Shown: positions 54,201-63,484 of the stretch, piece after piece
How positions within the stretch are numbered: position 1 is the stretch's first letter
How the letters are laid out: the number at the start of each line of letters is the position of its first letter
From: Pseudopyrenochaeta lycopersici
Taxonomy: Eukaryota; Ascomycota; Dothideomycetes; Pleosporales; Pseudopyrenochaetaceae
Assembly: GCA_003313425.1 (NCBI GenBank)
Contig: NHZP01000057.1
Location: 62,001 to 126,000 of the forward strand
Direction of reading: 5' to 3'
Length of the DNA stretch: 64,000 nucleotides
Translations under genes and position numbers: made by a program
The notes under the pieces: model-generated
Told to the model about the DNA's origin: nothing
The model's database searches: none
What the model saw: only the letters and a program-made list of their open reading frames with translations

Positions 54201-55116
54201 CCATCTCCCACCACTAGACGTGACTATCTTCTCAGATGGCTCTGAACAGTACACAAAGGAAGGAGAAAAGCGGGTCACCTACGGCTTCGCAGTGTATCAG
54301 AACGGAAAGCAACTGCAGACCGGACGCGGGTCACTCAACTCTACCTCGCACGTCTTTGACGCTGAGGCAGTAGGAGCATGGAGAGGCCTCCAGCACACTA
54401 TAAGACAGCCAGAGTTCAATACCCGTCGAATCTGGATGTGCATAGACAGCACCTCAGTCATATGGTGCCTGAGGGGCGACGCACCCCCTACCTCACAATG
54501 GGCCTTCCTGGAGTGCCATGGCGCTATGGAGACTCACGACATCTCTATTAAATGGGCCCCTGGACACCTAGACATTAAAGGAAATGAGGCAGCAGACAGA
54601 TTAGCCAACCTAGAAGCCCAACACCCATCACCCCCAACGGGTAAAGCTGCTCTGCCTACACTCTCAGGCATCAAGACAATTGCCCGCAAGACATTACAAC
54701 ATACACAGCAGATCTGGTGGTCTGAAAAGAAGAACAAACTCTCTAGATGGTACAAAAGCTGGCACCTAGACTATGCACCACGCGGCAGTCTAAAGGAACT
54801 AGACCTACCAAGAGCTATTCTAGCCAGACTGCTTTCTATCCGGTCTAGACATGGGGACTTTGCTTGGTACCACCGAAAGTACAACCACGAGGACGCAAAC
54901 CTCACCTGCTCGTGCGGACAGGACAAGACACCTGAGCACCTTGCGCTTTGTCGCAAGACCCTAGGGACGTTTAGCAGATGGCCACTTAGACCGCCTATAC
55001 CACCATCTAGTCAGGCTGAGGGCCTAGCGTATACTGCGGTGCTGACGGGGGATCCAGAGGCCTTTGAAGCCTTCACCAAACTCACACAGTACTACACCAA
55101 GGTTTGTCCCCGGTAG
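51283..55116 (+). CDS. LINE ORF2: AP endonuclease, reverse transcriptase, RNase H
   Basis: 1,277 aa. Domains in order: an AP-like endonuclease (about 20-225; 'CVQEPFT', 'LVGGDFNARHE', 'SGSDHETTV'), a reverse transcriptase (about 490-760; 'MIPKTGKTDRSSPRSWRPIA', 'VTLDVQGAFDA', 'GTPQGSPLSPVLYTLYLAEL', 'FGYADDICLY' with the YADD catalytic pair), and RNase H (about 980-1110; 'FSDGSEQ', 'DAEAVGAW', 'CIDSTSVIW', 'HLDIKGNEAADRLAN'). A C-terminal C-x-C…H…C finger ('CSCGQDKTPEHLALC') follows. All catalytic residues visible in the motifs are retained. The enzyme nicks target DNA and primes reverse transcription there. The start at 51,283 lies within the last codons of ORF1. Confidence 0.92.
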   Translation: MLEHPHNIPADTRHQQPSPPSNQLRVCWANVSRSSPWHITILEVAFQKGIDVVCVQEPFTCANSRTSTHPGFTHLAPISTWDSPSTPGSARPRVMTYIRKGCHLRYQARESLNHPDMLWVVVNGVAILNCYRQPHTPHVIQYVTRLIPPQLCLVGGDFNARHESFEPTTTAANGGVELARWAANASMDYIGVPGQPTHCAGHVLDLTFSNIPFAQSAVDASMHSGSDHETTVTSVPIATPGTLHLEQYHYRVPEASLPKFAGLVEMGVQSIPDPLGTQDAAQLEHCVTQLTETVQHAVQTAGKPDRKEGRAAPWWTKECKTAYQAYKHARQLCSGSLQEERQAFKATVRQAKRQYWRHVIDNAKDDKDLFKIIAWHKLTPENQDTPLIVNNTTISDPLEKAEALREEVLNRYTAEDDLSRYPDQEIADTLPWSTHVPLEECERNTIGVSSTSPGTDRSTVRLLRACWAQAGELIRRIFQRCLELNHFPAQWKLAEVAMIPKTGKTDRSSPRSWRPIALLSCIGKGLERTVARRIAWTAMTYKILSPQHGGALPKRSATDLTAAFTHDTEAAWVLGKHVTMVTLDVQGAFDALLKNRLLHRMARQGWPQRTLLFVDSFLTDRRVRVRLGQDTTPSYPVACGTPQGSPLSPVLYTLYLAELLSMDTERRFGYADDICLYRASHSMDDNVELLASDLRQIRAWGEANKVTFAPEKQEMIHLTRQRSSYAPPCVVDEQLTIHPIHPGGEHSQPALRWLGVWFDRRLTFRRHVATRTAKAARVAHHIRSLARTTYGPPASSLRKATIACVYPSLLYGTECWYRGRTKQPHSLKPGRPQEVSAYIGWHIAAIDKTLAIAARGILPAWRTTPTATLFRDAGLLSAAVALEEAKLRFATHLRTIDADHPLTRRTLVHTVNRGVKTGQPQRVKTKVQQMASLLPEILRTTLTAPHYSTGCRTDPTLGIDKKTAAKAFNTWWAHLPPLDVTIFSDGSEQYTKEGEKRVTYGFAVYQNGKQLQTGRGSLNSTSHVFDAEAVGAWRGLQHTIRQPEFNTRRIWMCIDSTSVIWCLRGDAPPTSQWAFLECHGAMETHDISIKWAPGHLDIKGNEAADRLANLEAQHPSPPTGKAALPTLSGIKTIARKTLQHTQQIWWSEKKNKLSRWYKSWHLDYAPRGSLKELDLPRAILARLLSIRSRHGDFAWYHRKYNHEDANLTCSCGQDKTPEHLALCRKTLGTFSRWPLRPPIPPSSQAEGLAYTAVLTGDPEAFEAFTKLTQYYTKVCPR

Positions 55117-55211
55117 CTTTTCCTGCCCTGCAACAGCAACAGGCAATGCAACACCTAGCAGAACTGGGTCCAGCACAATAGCTGCAATACTCCCCACCCC
55201 TGTTCCTCTCT

Positions 55212-55280
55212 TCCCCCCCCCCCTTCCCCCCCCCCTTAAAAACACGCACACACACACAGTCTCTCTCTCTCTCTCTCTTG
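55212..55280. repeat. Low-complexity C-run, CA-run and TC-run
   Basis: Runs of C, then ACAC, then TCTC occur in the LINE 3' leader, just after ORF2. Poly-C of this kind is prone to sequencing and length error. Confidence 0.9.
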
Positions 55281-55538
55281 GCGCATAGATGCCTCAAAAT
55301 GCAAGGAAATCACCCTAATGTACATACATCGCTCAGTCTCCCCAACTGGAAGGGGAGCTGTATCTCTAAAATGGTAGCAATACCCGCGCAGGCAAGAAAT
55401 GCTTTCTAAAGTAGTGTAGCAGCACTGTAATTCCATAGCTTAGCACGTCGTATATGCCCTTCGGGAGGCGAGATGGTGGACTTAATCCCCATTAACAGAC
55501 GAAAAATGAATACCAACCAACCAATCCCTTCAATCCTG

Positions 55539-56272
55539 ACGTCATCCTCTCACGCTTCTCAGCACCTACAAAGGATAGCTCACGGCCAGGCTCAAGCAGC
55601 AGCTCGAGCTCAGTTTTGAGCGCGAGCGACTGGAGAAAGATAGAGTGATTGCTAAAGCAAGCAGTAGACGATATCTACGACTCAAAAGCTAAGAAGCTTA
55701 GCCAAACAATCCACATAATCAGCGTCAAAAATGAGGTCCTACAACACGAGAACAAGCAGCTGAAGGAGGCACTAGCAAATGAGCAGAAGCGCAGGAAGCG
55801 AGGCAAGCCTCTACTGCTTGAGGCACCTCAAGAGTACAGTGGTGGAGCGCTCTTCTGGTCACCAACAAAGGTAGCTCAAGCAAGGCAGCAACAGGAGCAA
55901 AAGGAGCTTGAGGAAGAGGAGCTTCAACACCAAAAAGGCGAGGCTATCAAGCTTAGAGAGCAACAGAAGGCAGCTAAGGCAGCTCTCCTCGAGGAGCGTC
56001 GTCGTGATAGAGTTATAGCAAAGGAGAGGCGTGAACGCGAGGCTGCTGCAAAGGTCGCTGCGCGCGAGGAGGCAAAAGTAGAGCAGCAGGTAAAACAACA
56101 ACTCCAAAGCGATCTTAAATTATCTAAAAAAGGTAAGAGGCAAAGCCGTAAGCCTAGTAAAGCTATTAAGGCTGCTGTTGTTAAGCAGGATCAAATAGTA
56201 GCAGAGGAAGCAGTTCATGCTACCTCTCGACGCTGGCGACCAATCAAGCCGCCGCAGAAGCTGCTGACGTAA
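55539..56272 (+). pseudogene. pogo-type transposase, 3' part with one premature stop
   Basis: Continues the frame of 48,352-49,486 exactly at the codon where it was split (…P-D-V-I-L-S-R-F), through a Ser-rich stretch to 'SASDWRKIE', then a TGA at 55,646-55,648 (probably once CGA). The frame reopens at once as 'LLKQAVDDIYDSKAKKLSQ' and runs to 56,272 as a Gln/Glu/Lys-rich coiled coil with a basic end ('KKGKRQSRKPSKAIKA'). The tail resembles that of the broken relative at 10.4-12.5 kb. Confidence 0.85.
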
Positions 56273-56433
56273 TTTGAATTGATCGAACTATTTTAATAGC
56301 TATCCTAATTGCTCCACTAAAAAATCTCATGATATTAGCTATTGTGCGTGGCTCAAAAGCTTCAAATCGAGGATGGCCGCACCTTGGTTTTCCGTGCGCC
56401 AGGTAGGGACGTGCGCCAGGTGGTGCAACACGT

Positions 56434-57627
56434 TACTAGGTAACTTTTTACAGCGTTCATACTATGTTCTCCTGATGCGCATAAAAGGCTAAGAATAGAA
56501 CCTTGAAATTTATTGTTAAGCCGTTGTTGAGATCTCAAGTTGCAATTTTCCCGATTTTTGGTGGTTTTTGGGGTGCCTGGTTGGGTGGTGTGGCCGGTTA
56601 GGTGGTGGAACATGTTATACAGTAGCCACAGGCCACTTCTTGGAAGCATCAATTCCGGCGCGTACTGTGTACTGACACAGCCTAGCAGTCTTACACCTCA
56701 CTCACCATTGTCGAAATTATTGGACGCCGACTCATGTTCCCTTATTGCTGTGTGTTCAGTGGCCAGGGATGTGCGAAGACAACGAACAGTGTCAGCGTTT
56801 GTGTCCTTGATTGAGCACGAATGGCTGTAAGTGCGCAACCATGCATTGACCCTGTAAATATTAGAATCTGTTCTCGGCGTCTTTCTGGGCGCTGACCAGA
56901 GCCTTTCGTGTTCCTCGATTTTTGGGGCCCGCGGACACCGAAGCAAAAGACGATAGCAGCTTCGTCGACAACCAGCAACCAATTGCTGTTCTTTTCGTTG
57001 CGCAGCTAGTGGTGGTGCACAGGCCTGGACATGTCTGCTTGCGCGTCGAAATAGGCCAGGGAGCGTAACTTGGTCCTCGATCCCTCAGTAGCTTTGCTCG
57101 AGGCAGGCTCAGTTGCTGGCATGCGCCCACGTCTCCGGCGTCCGACAGCTCCGGCCCGAGATCGAAAGTGAATTTGCTTATTATTTCAAGCAAATCCTCG
57201 CCGCTGAATCGGACCGACACCCCCAAGTTTCGGAATTGATCGGAAATGCCCGTCTGCCCTCACGACTCTCGAGCAAAGGAGTGTCTGTCCCTTTCCCGAA
57301 ATTCATGAGAAATCGTGAGTTGTTACTACAGCTGTGATTGATACCGATGTTCTCCTTCACCCATGAGGCTGCCTCTCAGAGCTACTAGTCTATGATCAGA
57401 CCTTCTCCAGGGTTCGTCGGCCTTTCATAGTACCGAAGTAGTGTCTATAGTAGACTAGTCTCTTAACTAAATCTCGGCTGAGCACAAGACTTGATCGTAT
57501 TTTAGTCTATGATCTAAAATTTGGCTGGAGCCGACTTTCCATCAATTGATGGTGGATAGGCTAATTAACTTGATAAACTCTCTCATCATTCGACTAGTTC
57601 TCCCTCTACCTTTTCCTAGAACCTAAG
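56434..57627. other. Intergenic, no gene recognised
   Basis: Overlapping frames of 80-120 codons on the minus strand (56,700-57,230) show no family resemblance. The last about 150 bp form the upstream region of the esterase gene. Confidence 0.4.
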
Positions 57628-59391
57628 ATGCGCATATTATTTGGAATTCAACTCCTTTCCGTCCTGGAACTGAGTATTGCTATTACTTCCTACACCTCCG
57701 AGTCTCAGCCCATTGCAACTACGGCAAATGGCATGCTCGTCGGGATTCGAAATTCGCAATATGATCAGGACTTCTTCTTGGGCATCCCATACGCACAACC
57801 GCCAATAGAACATCTGAGATACAACCATCCTCAGCCGTTCAATCAGTCCTGGGACAAGCGACCAGTCACAACCTACGGCCCCTGGTGCCATTCTGCTCCT
57901 TTGAACCTCCCCGGATTCTCGCAAACAGGCTTTACTCATGAGGAGAGCGAAGATTGTCTTACCCTCAATGTTGTTCGACCAAGCCAGGCGCATACAAATT
58001 CCAGGCTACCTGTCTTGGTCTGGATTTACGGCGGCGCCTTCCAGGAAGGTGGAAGCGCCGACCAGAGATACAACATGTCCTTCCTCGTGCGGGAGTCTGT
58101 GAAAATGGCCATGCCCATTATCGGAGTGAGCCTCAACTACCGACTTTCTGGGTTTGGATTCCTCCCCGGTCGCGCTGTCAATGAGTCTGGTGTCGCAAAT
58201 CTCGGGTTGTATGACCAAAGACTAGCTCTTCACTGGATCCAAGAAAACATCGCAGCGTTTGGCGGCGATCCTTCCCGCGTTACGATTTCGGGCGAATCTG
58301 CCGGCGCTTGCTCCGTTGGACAGCATTTTCTCGCATATGGTGGACGCGACGATGGGCTCTTCCGTGCAGGCATCGCCGAGAGTGGCGGTCCAGTGAGTTC
58401 CAGTCCCCTTCTATCCTTGGACGAACAGGACGTACTCTACGACGGTGTCCTCAACAAGACGGAGTGTGCGACGGCAGTTGATACGCTTCATTGTCTGCGC
58501 TCCGCAGACGTGGAAACCCTAAAAGCCGCTTTCCAAGGATTCTTATACACACCCGTGATCGATGGAGGTATAATTCCAGATTACCCCTCCGTCTCCCTCA
58601 AAGAGGGGAAGTTTGTGAAGCGGCCTATTCTCATCGGAGCCAATACGAACGAAGGAACCTCAATAGCTGCATCAGTCGGTGGCCTTGGAGTAAACAGTCC
58701 TGCTGACTTCCGAGCACTCATCACCAGACTTTGGCCAGGCATCGCCAACGCAACCGTCAACACCATCATAGATGAATACCTCAATAATTTATCGGAAGAA
58801 GAGGTTGAAGAGGGACTAAGCACGGTACTGCCATCGCCAGGTCCAGAGTATGGAATACTCTACGGAAGAGTTACCTTGTGGCAGGGAGACGCCATGTTCA
58901 TCTCCGGAAGACGCCATACTGCTGAAGTTTGGAGTCGGCACGGAGTTCCAGCATATAGCTATCGCTTCGACACGGTACCGAACGGCATTGACCCCGAAAT
59001 TCTTGGTGTGACCCATTACCAGGAGGTTCCTTATGTGTTTAGGAATTTTGATGGCGTGGGCTTTGCGGTTGACCGCCTCGCATCTAACTCCACAGAGATC
59101 CGGCAGGGACGTCTGGAGATCAGTAACCTCATGAGTCGCATGTGGATCAGCTTCACAAACAAGATGTCGCCAAACGCTCACCAAGGTAACTTACTCTGAT
59201 TCGCTCGACATGGCATGTCAGTGCTGACGAAACATACAGTTCGGGCCTTTGGAGTGACATGGTCGACTTATACTAAGAAAACTGCGGTGAACATGGTCTT
59301 TGCTTTGAACGATACAAGAATAGAGCCGGACACTTGGAGAGACGGTGCAATTAGTCGTCTCGTAAGCCTCTACAATGAGTTCAAGATGTAG
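57628..59391 (+). CDS. Secreted type-B carboxylesterase/lipase
   Basis: Exons 57628-59185 and 59240-59391 (54-nt intron, phase 1) give 569 aa. A signal peptide (about 1-20) is followed by the alpha/beta-hydrolase fold of the carboxylesterase type-B family. Landmarks are the 'FLGIPYAQPP' phrase, 'SEDCLTLNVVRP' with its conserved Cys, the oxyanion loop 'WIYGGAFQEGG', the nucleophile S224 in G-E-S-A-G, acid E342 in 'NTNEGTS' and H463 in 'VTHYQEVPYVF'. The catalytic triad is complete and there are several N-glycosylation sequons. The enzyme probably hydrolyses carboxylic esters outside the cell; the substrate cannot be inferred. Length is typical. Confidence 0.9.
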
Positions 59392-59538
59392 TGCCTACTC
59401 CGGGTACTAATCTTATTCTTGCAACTGTATATAACTAACGTGCTGGATAAGCGAGCGGCCACCCCATCACCTTTCTACACCTTTGTACGCGTATAGCTCT
59501 ACAACGCATGATAATACTATCTAATTAACAATTAGATA

Positions 59539-59995
59539 TTATTGTACAGTATCTACAGCATCCTTTTGGCATGTACGCGAATTATGTCCCGGCTCCCTGC
59601 AGCGCCCATAGCGCGCTGTTGCCTGCCTGCTCACACCTGATCGTGCCTTGCCTTGACGCTTTTCGCCCTCAAGCTGCCTATCAACGTCCTTTTGAGCAAT
59701 AATGTCCATCCCCTCTGCCTCTGTTAAGGTACCTCGCTTCTGGGTCCGCTTCATTTTGCGCTGTTTACGCTTTGTGGCTGCCTCATTTGCCTTCTGAATG
59801 TTGGAGACCTGGTCACGTAACAAGACCATCTCATGCACCATCTGGTTAGCCCCTTTGGTAATCCGATCAAGCGACTGGACAATTGACGCAGGTGACAAAT
59901 ATTGATGCTGTTGAACCCAATGGCGAATCAGCGTTGATTGAGACTCTAGTTCGCGCGCGTTGCTTCGTGTATTTGACTCCCATAGGCAGCATCAT
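59539..59995 (-). pseudogene. C-terminal remnant of a Fot1/DDE_1-type transposase
   Basis: The minus frame is open back to about 59,995 and reads 'LESQSTLIRHWVQQHQYLSP', 'SIVQSLDRITKGANQMVHEM', then a basic coiled-coil stretch and a terminal knuckle 'CREPGHNSRTCQKD' (C-x3-G-H-x4-C; first Cys of the usual four appears to be lost). This order is that of the C-terminal tail of fungal DDE_1 transposases. The catalytic domain upstream is missing; the relic stops where the AAACGATAT repeat begins. Confidence 0.55.
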
Positions 59996-60002
59996 ACAGA
60001 GG

Positions 60003-60143
60003 CATATCGTTTTATATCGTTTTTTCTGAAAGCTAAAACGTTTTAAGGGAAAACTCTCTAACTTAAAACATTTAATCGTTAAACGATATAAACGATATAA
60101 ACGATATAAACGATATAAATGATATAAACGATATAAACGATAT
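60003..60143. repeat. 9-bp tandem repeat with an inverted copy (hairpin-forming)
   Basis: Seven units of AAAC/TGATAT run from 60,081 to 60,143. About 60 bp to the left, ATATCGTTTTATATCG at 60,004-60,020 is the same motif in reverse. The whole block can fold into a long AT-rich hairpin. Confidence 0.85.
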
Positions 60144-60221
60144 AAAAAGGATATAATATTAAACAGCTATATACACTTTATATCCACTCAATTTGATCCG
60201 CAGTATCGTCGTAAATCTCCT

Positions 60222-60572
60222 CTAATTCGTTCTCTGGTACTGGCCCCATGGGCATACCCATTCCATTAGCAGAAATGGCAGGATATGACCCTCTCGTAGC
60301 CAGCTACCGATGCACTCGATTCTCTGAATGTTTAGGCATGTGAGACGAGATCGATCCCATGAACATGTCCTTCTCGTACCGGAGAAGGTACGCTCTGGCT
60401 CTGATAATTCTAGTAGGATAGAGAGTATCGTTGTTGCCATATGGCTAAGTCGGGGATAGGCAGTGATCGGAATGGTCTGGTATGAGTTGGTATTGGTAGG
60501 GTATATACCGCCAAGACCTGGTATGGTTTGAGGAGATCTCAATACCATGGTATTACCGGTATACCAGGTCAT
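60222..60572 (-). pseudogene. hAT transposase C-terminal fragment
   Basis: The minus frame contains 'YPRLSHMATTILSILLE', 'SEPERTFSGTRRTCSWDRSR' and 'IECIGSWLREG', which matches the hAT C-terminal dimerisation region (P-x-L-x-x-M-A-x-x-x-L-S-I-P…E-R-x-F-S…W-x-R…I-E-x-x-x-C). It is very close to the same region in the intact hAT at 61.2 kb. Nothing upstream is recognisable. A palindromic cluster of TACCGGTA/TACCAGGTC units at 60,530-60,590 may be its terminal region. Confidence 0.6.
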
Positions 60573-60991
60573 ACCGGTAAGGCTAAAAATGGGCCGAGGT
60601 TAAGACGCTCGGGGCAGCAGGCGGCTGAATTTCCGACTAATGCATCCGAAGAAATCCGTAACGTGAACTAATAATTGTAGTCACGATAGCCTCTTATACC
60701 ATTATCATGGATTCTCCAGTTCCGACCTCGCCATCATCATTGACGACACGTTCAGCATCAATATCCCTCCAGACTCCTACGTCATCACCTGCTCCCACAT
60801 TACCTGTGTCGACGCCATCACCTACCCCTATTCAATATCCCAAACCTCCGCATCACATACCTGAATCGCGGGAAGACCACAAAGAAGGCAGCTCGTCTAG
60901 GCTCATCGCACGTATGGAAGTATGGCCTCCATTACATCCGAGACAATGATAAGAAAGAGGTGTATTACTGTCACGAGTGTGCTGTCGGAAA

Positions 60992-63484
60992 CAGTGTGGT
61001 TTTCAATCCTGTCAATCCTTATCAATCGATATTGACGATTGACTTGAATTGACATGGAATTGACCAGGAATTGATCAATGCTCTTGGCAATTCCGCCATT
61101 AAAGCGCCACCCCCTTTTTCATCACAGATATCACAACGCCAATTCTCGCTGTGGCTTATTGGCAGGGCAACTATAGGAAAAATCATTTCAATTTCAAACC
61201 TAATTAAGCGTTTCGATGCCAGCTTTTCATACATTCAAGCATCTCAATTGTTTGAGCTGATAGCTGCGCTCTATCCCATGAGATTGTACGACGAGCTCCT
61301 GAAAAGACTCGCTCTGCCTCGTCACTCATTGCTGGGATTGAGAGGATACCAAGTGCCATTATTGACAGCCTTGGGAAGCGTGTTTTCTGCGGGTCTTGTA
61401 GCCACCACTCAATAGCACTCATATTCCCAAGGTCGTAAGGCTCTTGATCGCAATAGTCGTCAAACTCATCTAGGCTGCGTGGCCTAGAGTAACCCTCCAG
61501 GTCTCGTGCGATCTTACGGAATGCAGAGATTGGCTTTTGAGTCTCTTGATTCGCTTCGGCTTCGTAAGACGGTATCGCAAGAAGATGTGCGCTATCCCGG
61601 TAGCCCCGCCAAAGCTTTCTAACTCTGTTGATAGCCTTTTTTTGCCAGGGTGCTTTCCAGTTGCTTTGAATATACTTTGTGCGGCGGTTTGGATGAAGTA
61701 TGATACCAGCAGCATAGAGAGGAGAGTCGTCTGTCTTGCTATAATACTTGTCAAGAGTCTGCCAGCTACTGTTGATCCGAGAACAGAGCTCCTTGTCGTC
61801 TTTGAATTCATCAAGGGCTGATTCAAGGTGCCTGATCAGCACATCCATAGTAAAGAGCACAAAGTCGATAGTTGCCTTATGTCCTTGACAGTATAGGGTT
61901 GCCTCCTGGAATGGCCCCAAAAACGTCTGGATGGTACGAATCCTTTGCCAGTCTACAGGGGAGAGGAAGTCATCCTTTAGGTCGGCCCAATGAGCTTTGC
62001 AGAACTCGTCGATTTTGCTTTCATACTTGAGTGCAACCTCAGACATGTTTGTCCAGCTGTTCCATCTCGTACGGTTGTCTAGCGGAATCAACCTTCCCAC
62101 CAAGTTGATGAAGGCCTGAGTGCGGCCACTTGACGCTCGAACGAAGACAACAATGTTGTGAAGCTTACCCAGGGGACCCATGACTCGAAATGGCTGCCGT
62201 AAGGCTTCGGTAGCTCCAACTGGGCCATCTCGCGCCACAACCTCCTGCTCTTCGAACGAGCCCAACTCCTTCACCTGCACGAAGTTGTAGAAGAGGAATG
62301 CCTGGACAGCCAAATTGATTATGTGGCCGATGCAACGTATACGGTAGGTCTGTGTGTCCCAAGAGATATCTTGTCCTTTAAGATAGTTACTGATTGCAGA
62401 ACAAAGAGTATCGTTTGAGCTTGCATTGTCGCTAATAACAGATCCAATCTTTCGAAAGATGCTGAAATCTTCAAGGATTGGTTTGAGAGCCTTAAATTGC
62501 TCCTCACCAGCATGACTAGGAATCGTACGAAGACCGATAAGAAGCCTGGATACTTTGTTGTCGCCTTCTGCAATATAATGGGCGCAGATTCCAAGCAGAA
62601 GGAGTCTGTTAGGAGATGACCACACATCGACTGAGAGATGGACCTTTGAAGTTGATGACTGAAGCTTCTTTCGTATAGAATCTTTCCGGCATTCGTAGAG
62701 CATCGTAATCTTCTTTCTGACCTCTGAGTGCGCGCTTGTAATGCAGCCTTCGACCTCCGGGTTAAGGAGCTGGCAAAAAGGATGAAATTCGGGCCACTCT
62801 ACAATACGAAAGGACAGATTCCGCGCAATGATTAACGTAGCCAGTGCCTCAGTAATAGCCTCCTTGTTAAGCACCTTTTGAAAGACTTGAGTGTCTACCT
62901 TTTGTGACGTTTGCCCGGATGAAGCAGCCTTTAGGTAAAGGCGTTCAAGCTGGTCAACAGTTGATTTATGAATCGCTGAAGGCTCTTCTACAACAGTGAT
63001 GCCATGGACACTTGCAAGATGGTTTCGAAATGTGTTACTTGCCTGGCTTCGGTAGCCACCTGTACAGTATTTGCAATAGAAAAGTCTATTTTTTCCTTGT
63101 TTTTCTGGTTCGTTTGGTCCTGGTTGACGACAGTGTGCCCTTGTTGCATTTGCTGCAGTTCCTCGCGTGTTTCTAGACTCTGTTGTCGCCTCAGTAGTAA
63201 GAGAATCCTCAACGGAAAGGCTTGTGAAAGACAAATTGAGTTCATTATCCATGCTCTGTAAAAAATAAGGCAATAGAAGAGGACTTTTGAGAGATTTCGG
63301 ATCCTATAGGTTCTTGTGGGCGTGTTTGGTGGCGTTTGTTTGGTGGCGTTCGTCAGGGGCAACCAGGGTAGTGCAGGGGCCGTCAATCCTGATCAATCGT
63401 CGATTCAATTCGAGGATGGAATTGATATCGATTGATAAGGATTGATTGATAAGATTGACAAAATCGGGATTGAAAACCACACTG
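60992..63484 (-). mobile_element. Inner hAT transposon, 2,493 bp, with 8-bp target duplication
   Basis: Flanked by GTCGGAAA at 60,984-60,991 and 63,485-63,492, the 8-bp duplication typical of hAT. The terminal inverted repeats start CAGTGTGGTTTTCAATCC (18 bp perfect), followed by subterminal repeats of TTATCAATCGATA/TTGA type on both sides, probably transposase-binding sites. Confidence 0.93.
61204..63252 (-). CDS. hAT transposase (intact)
   Basis: 682 aa from the methionine at 63,252 ('MDNELNLSF'); an in-frame start seven codons upstream is possible. A BED zinc finger lies near the N-terminus ('FYCKYCTGGYRSQAS' with 'RNHLASVH'). The RNase-H-like catalytic core follows: first Asp in 'HLSVDVWSSPNR', second in 'SVISDNASSND', the C-x2-H in 'IRCIGHIINLAVQ', Trp in 'RTRWNSWTNM' and Glu in 'MSDEAERVFSGARRTISWDR' within the dimerisation domain. 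Everything expected of an active hAT transposase is present in one exon. It would mobilise the 2.5-kb element and perhaps related defective copies. Confidence 0.9.
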   Translation of the reverse strand: MDNELNLSFTSLSVEDSLTTEATTESRNTRGTAANATRAHCRQPGPNEPEKQGKNRLFYCKYCTGGYRSQASNTFRNHLASVHGITVVEEPSAIHKSTVDQLERLYLKAASSGQTSQKVDTQVFQKVLNKEAITEALATLIIARNLSFRIVEWPEFHPFCQLLNPEVEGCITSAHSEVRKKITMLYECRKDSIRKKLQSSTSKVHLSVDVWSSPNRLLLLGICAHYIAEGDNKVSRLLIGLRTIPSHAGEEQFKALKPILEDFSIFRKIGSVISDNASSNDTLCSAISNYLKGQDISWDTQTYRIRCIGHIINLAVQAFLFYNFVQVKELGSFEEQEVVARDGPVGATEALRQPFRVMGPLGKLHNIVVFVRASSGRTQAFINLVGRLIPLDNRTRWNSWTNMSEVALKYESKIDEFCKAHWADLKDDFLSPVDWQRIRTIQTFLGPFQEATLYCQGHKATIDFVLFTMDVLIRHLESALDEFKDDKELCSRINSSWQTLDKYYSKTDDSPLYAAGIILHPNRRTKYIQSNWKAPWQKKAINRVRKLWRGYRDSAHLLAIPSYEAEANQETQKPISAFRKIARDLEGYSRPRSLDEFDDYCDQEPYDLGNMSAIEWWLQDPQKTRFPRLSIMALGILSIPAMSDEAERVFSGARRTISWDRAQLSAQTIEMLECMKSWHRNA

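Larger units (their letters stand above)
49487..55528 (+). mobile_element. Full-length Tad-like non-LTR retrotransposon (LINE), 6,042 bp
   Basis: The element lies between two copies of TTCAATCCTG (49,477-49,486 and 55,529-55,538), a 10-bp target duplication inside the transposase gene. The copy to the left is the host codon run for F-N-P and the right copy resumes with the next codon. A 147-nt 5' leader precedes ORF1; ORF1 and ORF2 are both open; about 410 nt of 3' leader ends in an AACC-rich tail without poly(A). Both ORFs being uninterrupted suggests recent insertion. Confidence 0.9.
48263..56433 (+). mobile_element. pogo/Fot1-type DNA transposon split by a LINE
   Basis: The terminal inverted repeats are (C/A)CGTGTTGCACCACCTGGCG…CCCTACCTG(A/G)CGCACG, about 39 bp with two mismatches, starting at 48,263 and ending at 56,433. 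TA flanks both sides (48,261-48,262 and 56,434-56,435), the target duplication expected for pogo/Fot1/Tc1 elements. Without the 6,042-bp LINE and one TSD copy, the element would be about 2.1 kb. Confidence 0.88.

Noticed and set aside
56698..57226. Overlapping minus-strand frames as a gene between transposon and esterase
   Set aside because: No conserved phrase, no splice signals and competing frames of similar length.
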